Part shown: positions 5,274 to 7,192 of the stretch, piece by piece
Layout: each line of letters begins with the position of its first letter
Numbering within the stretch: the first letter of the stretch is position 1
Assembly: GCA_947629195.1 (NCBI GenBank)
Contig: CANRCS010000050.1
Coordinates: 1 to 7,192 of the forward strand
Source: an uncultured Bacilli bacterium
GTDB taxonomy: Bacteria; Bacillota_I; Bacilli_A; RF39; UBA660
DNA length: 7,192 bases
Direction of reading: 5' to 3'
Notes under the pieces: generated by a model
What the model was told of the DNA's origin: nothing
What the model saw: the letters and a program-made list of their open reading frames with translations, nothing else
The model's database searches: none
Translations under genes and position numbers: made by a program

Positions 5274-7088
5274 ATGCAAAGAAAAACCAAAAATATTATA
5301 TCTATTGTTATTATTTTATTACTATGTGGAAGTATTGCTTTTACTGGATATTTAAGTACCAAATCATCTAATACTAGTAATAGCAATAATATGCCAAACA
5401 CGAGTCAAAATGGAAGTGAGCCACCAGAAATGCCTAATGGTAATAGTGAGGGAGAGCCACCTGAAAAACCTGAAGGTGAAATGAATGGTGAACAAGGAAA
5501 TGGTAATTCAAATATGGAAGAACCACCAGAGAAACCTGATGGGGATAATGATATGGGAACTCCACCAGATATGCCAAACAATAATGATGATATGGAACAA
5601 ATGGAAGAACAACAAGAGAATAATACAGACAATAATTATGTTTACTTAATCCTTTTTGGAATAGAAAGTTTAACCCTATCTATTATTGTACTTTACTTAA
5701 TAATGTCAGGATTTAATAAAAAGACTTTAAAAGAAACATTTGCTAATACAGATAAAATAGTAATCTATATTTTAGGGGTAATTATTTTAACAAGTGGACT
5801 TACTTTTACTGAAAATTTAATTGCTAACAAATTTAAAGATAATACAAATTTTAATGATAATTCTAATCAAGGTATGAAAGCAGGACAAAATACAAATATA
5901 TCATATTCGGCTGTAAAAGAAATTACTAAATCAACAACGGAAACTAGTGGTGAATATGAAAGTTCTAAAAAAGATGAAAATGCTATTTTAGTAAGTGGAG
6001 ATATTGATGTAACTCTATCAAATATAAGTATAGATAAAAGTGGCGATTCAGATAGTGGCGATAACACCAGTTTCTATGGTACTAATTCAGGTGTTATTGC
6101 CAAAGATGGAGCAAACTTAACACTTAAAAATATAACGGTAAATACTAACGCAACAGATGCGAATGGTGTATTTAGTTATGGTGGAAGTGCAACAACAAAT
6201 AATACAAATAGTGATGGTACACAAGTAACGATTAGTGATTCTACCATAACAACAACTAAAGATAACTCTGGAGGAATTATGACAACAGGTGGAGGAGTTA
6301 TGATTGCTAAAAATCTTACTATTAATACTGCTGGTGTATCTAGTGCAGCTATTAGATCTGATCGTGGAGGAGGAACAGTGAGTGTTGATGGTGGAACATA
6401 TAAGACAACTGGTGCAGGTTCTCCAACCATTTATTCGACTGCTGATATAACAGTGAAAAACGCATCTTTAATTGCTACTGCATCAGAAGGTGTGGTAATT
6501 GAAGGAAAGAATAAAATCACCCTTGAAAATGTAACTTTAACTGATACTAATAATAAATTAAACGGACAATCTACTACTTATAAAAATATTTTTCTATATC
6601 AATCTATGAGTAGAGATGCTAAGGCAGGTTTATCAGAATTTAGTGCTACTGATTCAACAATAACTACAAATAAAGGTGATACTTTCTATATTACGAATAC
6701 AAGTTCAAAAATCACTTTAAAAAATAATAAGTTTATAAATAATGATTCTACTGGTAACTTTTTAAGAGCAAAAAAAGACTCTTGGGGAAATGATGGTTCA
6801 AATGGTGGTATCGTAGAATTATTAATGGAAAATCAAGAAGCAAAAAGAAATATTGTTATAGATTCTATTTCTACTCTTGATATGACTATGAATACAAACT
6901 CTTATTATGAAGGAACAATAAATGGGGAAAATACTGCTAAAGAAATAAAAGTAAAATTAGATAAAACATCTAAAATTAAATTAACAGGTGATAGTTATAT
7001 AACGTCTCTTGATAATGCTGATAGTAGTAATAGTAATATTGATTTTAATGGATATAAATTATGTGTAAATAAGAAAGCAATTAACTAA
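5274..7088 (+). CDS. membrane-anchored right-handed beta-helix surface protein
   Basis: A complete 604-residue protein. A basic N-terminus (MQRKTK) precedes TM1 at residues 8-27; LLLC at 15-18 is not a proper lipobox. Residues 30-120 are Pro/Glu/Asn-rich low complexity with repeated PPEKP/PPEMP/PPDMP units. TM2 spans ~122-146, a short NKKTLK loop is followed by TM3 at ~162-178, and residues ~180-604 form a repetitive domain. By the positive-inside rule, the N-terminus and the 147-161 loop are cytoplasmic, while the PPE linker and the C-terminal domain are outside. The C-terminal domain has ~20-25-residue turns rich in Ser/Thr/Asn/Gly, such as VTLSNISIDKSGDSDSG, LTLKNITVNTNATDANG, SAAIRSDRGGGTVSVDGG and SPTIYSTADITVKNASL, the pattern of right-handed parallel beta-helix proteins (pectate-lyase-like fold). 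No acidic catalytic cluster of a polysaccharide lyase is recognised, so binding or adhesion is as likely as an enzyme activity. Similar proteins are common in gut Firmicutes and mostly unnamed. It seems unrelated to the defence genes upstream. Confidence 0.8.
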   Translation: MQRKTKNIISIVIILLLCGSIAFTGYLSTKSSNTSNSNNMPNTSQNGSEPPEMPNGNSEGEPPEKPEGEMNGEQGNGNSNMEEPPEKPDGDNDMGTPPDMPNNNDDMEQMEEQQENNTDNNYVYLILFGIESLTLSIIVLYLIMSGFNKKTLKETFANTDKIVIYILGVIILTSGLTFTENLIANKFKDNTNFNDNSNQGMKAGQNTNISYSAVKEITKSTTETSGEYESSKKDENAILVSGDIDVTLSNISIDKSGDSDSGDNTSFYGTNSGVIAKDGANLTLKNITVNTNATDANGVFSYGGSATTNNTNSDGTQVTISDSTITTTKDNSGGIMTTGGGVMIAKNLTINTAGVSSAAIRSDRGGGTVSVDGGTYKTTGAGSPTIYSTADITVKNASLIATASEGVVIEGKNKITLENVTLTDTNNKLNGQSTTYKNIFLYQSMSRDAKAGLSEFSATDSTITTNKGDTFYITNTSSKITLKNNKFINNDSTGNFLRAKKDSWGNDGSNGGIVELLMENQEAKRNIVIDSISTLDMTMNTNSYYEGTINGENTAKEIKVKLDKTSKIKLTGDSYITSLDNADSSNSNIDFNGYKLCVNKKAIN

Positions 7089-7135
7089 AAAGATATAAAT
7101 AAAATTTTATGAGATAAATAGTAATTTGTAGAAGT

Positions 7136-7192
7136 GGAGATGTAATATGAGTAAAAATAGAACTAACTATTATTATAAAAGTAAAAGATATA
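7136..7192 (+). CDS. start of an unidentified gene, cut by the window edge
   Basis: GGAG at 7136-7139 sits seven bases before an ATG at 7147. From there 15 codons run to the window end without a stop (MSKNRTNYYYKSKRY). The peptide is basic and Tyr-rich, which could be the cytoplasmic head of a membrane protein, but nothing identifies a family. The gap of 58 bp after the beta-helix gene, with no terminator, suggests an operon with it. The feature span includes the ribosome binding site; coding starts at 7147. Confidence 0.55.

Noticed and set aside
6176..6430. Minus-strand open frame opposite the beta-helix gene, and similar ones at 5405-5632, 5867-6067, 4336-4575, 2551-2745 and 3641-3874
   Set aside because: All lie fully or mostly antisense to well-supported genes, lack ribosome binding sites and have compositions that mirror the coding strand (for example Pro/Val-rich opposite Gly/Thr-rich).

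Overview
The window is about 7.2 kb of very AT-rich DNA, except for a roughly 45% GC patch at positions 1-160. Genes carry strong AAGGAG-type ribosome binding sites, TAA/TAG/TGA all act as stops, and the proteins are Lys/Asn/Ile-rich. This fits a low-GC Firmicute (a gut Clostridia, Erysipelotrichia or related Bacilli type). The sequence alone does not fix the genus.

Left part (1-940) is mobile-element debris with no intact gene. The minus strand holds the first ~100 nt of a class C (IIC) group II intron, starting directly after a Rho-independent terminator hairpin. That terminator closes a very short predicted transcription unit (consensus-like promoter, ~77 nt RNA) whose middle has a T-box-like UGGU...CGCGG core. 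Then come ~460 bp with only tiny ORFs and a TTTAGGTAG direct repeat. Positions 679-940 (minus strand) encode a decayed fragment of a tyrosine integrase core-binding domain.

Middle part (941-5191) looks like a restriction/defence locus remnant. The integrase fragment abuts, head to head, the last ~245 codons of a type I restriction HsdR subunit, which has lost its nuclease and helicase domains and carries a one-base frameshift. Directly behind it is an intact 600-residue DUF262 (GmrS-like) plus HNH (GmrD/DUF1524-like) protein, probably a modification-dependent restriction nuclease. After a 174 bp gap with a strong imperfect hairpin and AAGTGTC repeats comes a 510-residue AlbA_2 (Schlafen-type) / HATPase_c_4 / winged-helix protein, with an SGQV tandem repeat between its ATPase-like and winged-helix domains. 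HsdR, DUF262 and AlbA_2-ATPase genes are classes often found together in hsd loci and defence islands. Here HsdR is dead and the two accessory genes survive.

Right part (5192-7192) is surface biology. A 604-residue membrane-anchored protein has three predicted transmembrane segments, a Pro/Glu/Asn-rich extracellular linker and a long C-terminal right-handed beta-helix. The first 15 codons of another gene follow, with its own ribosome binding site.

The most interesting points are the intron sitting on a terminator next to a minimal RNA unit, the retained DUF262-HNH plus AlbA_2-ATPase pair beside a dead type I enzyme, and the hairpin with AAGTGTC repeats between the two genes.
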